Positions 61,138-64,000 of a DNA stretch of 64,000 nt are shown one piece after another. Each line of letters begins with the position of its first letter. The first letter of the stretch is position 1. The notes beneath the pieces are model-generated. The model did not search any database. It was not told the DNA's origin and saw only the letters and a program-made list of their open reading frames with translations. The translations under genes were made by a program, and so were the position numbers. The stretch spans positions 97,702,365 to 97,766,364 of the forward strand of contig NC_081297.1 of the NCBI RefSeq assembly GCF_030435805.1, in the 5' to 3' direction. This stretch comes from Mustela lutreola. Taxonomy: Eukaryota > Chordata > Mammalia > Carnivora > Mustelidae.

Positions 61138-61990
61138 CTATGTGATATTACCCAGAAAACAGTATAAAGAAAATGGAGAATAGTGTTAGCCTTAGGTATT
61201 TCTCCAAGGCATAATGTACCAAAAGCTGAAAGGAAGTCCAAAAATACTCAAAATTTACTCAGATGTGGGCAGTTAAAACCACACAGGATGCATTGGTAAA
61301 ATACAAATATATAGCCATGTTAATTTCTGGCTAAACTTCTGTATCCTCAAGGTAAAGGTGGCCATATTATTCTATTTCTTCAACAGATATTTATTATGCA
61401 TTTATCATGTACCAGTCAGCTACCTGCAGTGTATTTAAGAACATAATAGTGAAAAAGATAAAAATACTTTCTACGCTCATGTCCTTTATATTCTATTAAA
61501 AGAAGAAAATGAAATAAGCCAAATACATGCCAAACAAATGAGAGAACAGTGTCTAGCTAGCTAAGAATAAAAATTTTAAACTAAAAAAATTTAAATACCC
61601 ATTTTGCTATTTGGGGGCATGTCTGACTAATAGAGTCTAGAGAAAAATGCTTGTATGAGGCAAAACAAGAAAATAATAGTAAGTCTCAAATTGGTGAGAG
61701 CAAGAGTCACTATGAACATAGTAACTTTTCAAGAATTTTTTTTCAGAAAAATTCCTGGCAGAGAGATTTTTTTCCTTCTGTAAGTGTGGTAGTTACTTTT
61801 ATGTATTGACTTGCCTGAGTTACAGGGTGCCCAAATATTTGGTCAAATATTTTGACCATTTTTGTGATGATGGTTTTGGATGAAGTTCATATTTAAACCA
61901 GTAGACTTTGAGGAAAACAAATCACTCCATGATATTAGTGGAACTCACGCAATCAGTCGAAGCCCTGACTAGAACAAAGACTGGCCTCCT

Positions 61991-62213
61991 AAGAGACTCT
62001 TAACTCTAGGAAACAAACTGAGGGTTGCTGAAGAGGAAGGAGGATGGGGGATGGGGTAACTGGGTGATGGACATTAAGGAGGGCACATGACATAACGAGG
62101 CACATGACATAACGAGCACTGGGTGTTGTATGCAACTAACTGATGAAGCACTGAACTCTGTCTCTGAAATGAATAACACATTACATGTTAATTAATTGAA
62201 TTAAAAAAAAAAA
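61991..62213 (+). mobile_element. L1 3' UTR fragment with 11-bp target duplication
   Basis: ggaaacaaactgagggttgc, gatggggtaactgggtgatg and gagcactgggtgttgtatgc, then an A tail. The target actggcctcct is at 61980-61990 and 62214-62224. An internal unit gaggcacatgacataac is repeated in tandem at about 62080-62114. Confidence 0.88.
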
Positions 62214-62323
62214 ACTGGCCTCCTCTGAGCAAGAAATTCTCCATTAGTCCATTGTGTTTTCCCTGCTTCATCTGCAATATTGGCTTTTCCTGGTTCTACA
62301 GCAGATGGCTTAAAAAACTGTTG

Positions 62324-62482
62324 GGGGCACCTGGGTGGCTCAGTCTGTTAAGCGTCTTCCTTCAGGTCAGTTCATGATCCCAGGGTCCTGCTCAGCAGGG
62401 ACTCTGCTTCTCTCTCTCTCCACCCCACTTGTGCTTTCTCTCTCTCGCTCACTCTTTCCCTCAAATAAATAAAATTAAAATA
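62324..62482 (+). mobile_element. CAN-SINE with internal deletion
   Basis: gggggcacctgggtggctca, catgatcccagggtcctg, a shortened middle and the tail caaataaataaaatt. Confidence 0.85.
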
Positions 62483-62829
62483 AAATAAACTCAAACTGAA
62501 ATATCAGCTTTCCAGGGTATCAAAAGTGCCAGTCCATCCTGCAGATTTTTGATTTGCTAGACTCTATAATCGCATAAGCCAATTCCTTATAATGAATCTA
62601 TCATCTATCTACCTATTTATCATCATCTTACTAGTTCTGTTTTTCTAGAGAACTCTGACATACATAGTCAGGTTTGGAGTATGGTCCAGTAATCTTCACT
62701 TTAAGAATCATTACCAAATGATAAATATACAAATACTTGCACCATACACTTAAAAAACAGAGTTTAGTGAATAGTTTTAAATATACTTGATGTATGCTCA
62801 ATTAATGTGTTTTAACAATGAATCCCACA

Positions 62830-63990
62830 TTAAATTAAAATCTTTTATAGAGTTGTGGCCAAAATTAATAGCCTATATTTTGACTTCCTCTAATCTTGCC
62901 TAAGATCATCTGATCTGCTGATTTACTCTCCTGTTTTTCCTCTGTACAAGTTTGACATGTAGTCACCCTTGTTTCAGGGGCCTTATAATAAAGCAAATTT
63001 CATCTTCCTCCAGTCTTAGCCTGCACTAATCTGCTAGGGTCATTTTGAAGAAAAATTACTCATTTAAATCATCCTTGACTTCCCAGATGTTAATTGCAGT
63101 ACATATATTTCAGCCTGTAGCTTATAAGATACTCAGAATTATTAAACTTTTGAGAAAAAATTTCCCTTCTTTTTGAAAGTCTTCACCTCAATTTTGTAAT
63201 ACCACATTCCTCTGATATTTCTTTATCTTCTCTGATAGCTTTTTTAAAGCAGATTTATCTTCCTTTCACTACCTATTTAATGTTAGATTTCCTATAATCC
63301 TAAATAATTTCCTCTCTTCATTTCACTTTCTTCTCAGTAAAACTCTTATTCATAACCATGACCTAAATTAGTATCTATTTTTCAACTACCTCTAAAGCTC
63401 GTCACTGAAATGTCATTTGAGCTCCAAACAATACACCCAACTGATTTCATAGTATCACAATGGCTCAAACAAAGTATTCTAAAATTGAATGCATGATTTT
63501 CTTCCTATTCAGTGTTTCCTACTGCACTGTATTTCCACTATCCAACCAATTGTGAAAACAGTTTTGTTCCTGTCCTTTGCCCCTTCTTCAAGTAAGCACC
63601 AAGTCCCATAGATTTTGCTCCTGAAATGTCTGTCCAATCCATTTACTTCTCTCCACCTCAGTAGCCTTATCCATTAATTATCAATTAACAAGGTACTCAC
63701 ATCTCAAGCTTCTAATATTTCAATGACCTCCATATGAGTCTTCAGGGGTACCCCTTATCTATTTTCCTTTCTTCATCCAGACAAATCTTTGGTAAACTTA
63801 TTCAGCTTCTTATGGCCTTTTATCAGTTCTTTTAATGAATACAAACTGCATAGCATGACTTATAAGCACTAGTCTTCATCTGTGTTTTCTTGTTAAGATC
63901 CTGCTCTCTCCTCCACTTTATAAGGACCATCCTCTATCCTATTCATGTGATTCACCTTCTAAGATTGGCTGCCCCGATCAGATCCAAGGA
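62830..63990 (+). other. Window end, no exon seen; perhaps very old L2
   Basis: CT-rich DNA. Pieces such as gtcacccttgtttcagggg and ccacctcagtagccttatcc recall L2, but the match is weak. Confidence 0.3.
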
Positions 63991-64000
63991 CAGCCATTTC

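Larger units (their letters stand above)
61790..62670 (+). repeat. Old interspersed repeat split by an L1 and a SINE
   Basis: The phrases gtagttacttttatgtattg, caaatatttggtcaaat, taaaccagtagactttg, gagcaagaaattctcc and, after both insertions, ataatcgcataagccaattc and ctgtttttctagagaactc are in the order of a known old repeat. I do not name the family. Confidence 0.55.

Noticed and set aside
61140-64000. CLEC2B expected next to KLRF2 from the human order
   Set aside because: No exon of it was recognised before the window ends. It may lie further right.

Overview
This is a vertebrate nuclear segment. The genes are split by spliced introns, and the sequence is full of tRNA-derived CAN-SINEs in both orientations (head ggggcgcctgggtggctcag, tail AAATAAATAAAATCTTT). 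CAN-SINEs are restricted to carnivorans. Their sequence and the carnivoran L1 3' UTRs suggest a caniform, perhaps a mustelid; the species-level guess is inference.

The window is a slice of the natural killer gene complex. Four C-type-lectin-like (CTLD) genes can be read exon by exon with intact frames. In order they are CLEC12A (minus, 5277-14411, 6 coding exons, 270 aa), an unassigned CLEC2/CD69-like gene (plus, 20271-28481, 5 exons, 188 aa), CLEC2A (plus, 30841-43135, 5 exons, 170 aa) and KLRF2 (minus, 47955-61137, 6 exons, 201 aa). From memory the human order, read in this direction, is CLEC12A, CLEC2A, KLRF2, CLEC2B, KLRF1. The unassigned gene is therefore an extra member between CLEC12A and CLEC2A.

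How the genes may work together: KLRF2 (NKp65) is an activating receptor with a DGYxxL hemITAM, and in human its ligand is CLEC2A (KACL). The two lie tail to tail here, about 4.8 kb apart, so receptor and ligand are genetically linked. CLEC12A is a myeloid inhibitory receptor and keeps its ITIM (ITYADL). The extra gene has a short tail without tyrosine and an intact CTLD, which fits a ligand-type CLEC2 protein better than a signalling receptor; that is inference.

The rest is intronic and intergenic DNA made largely of repeats: about 30 CAN-SINEs, several L1 fragments (two with 5' inversions), a solo LTR nested in an L1, long L2 remains, MIRs, a Tigger-like DNA transposon, a tiny U2 snRNA retrocopy with a perfect target duplication, and many microsatellites. 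No bacterial-type features, CRISPR arrays, rRNA or tRNA genes were seen. From about 61.2 kb to the end no exon was recognised.
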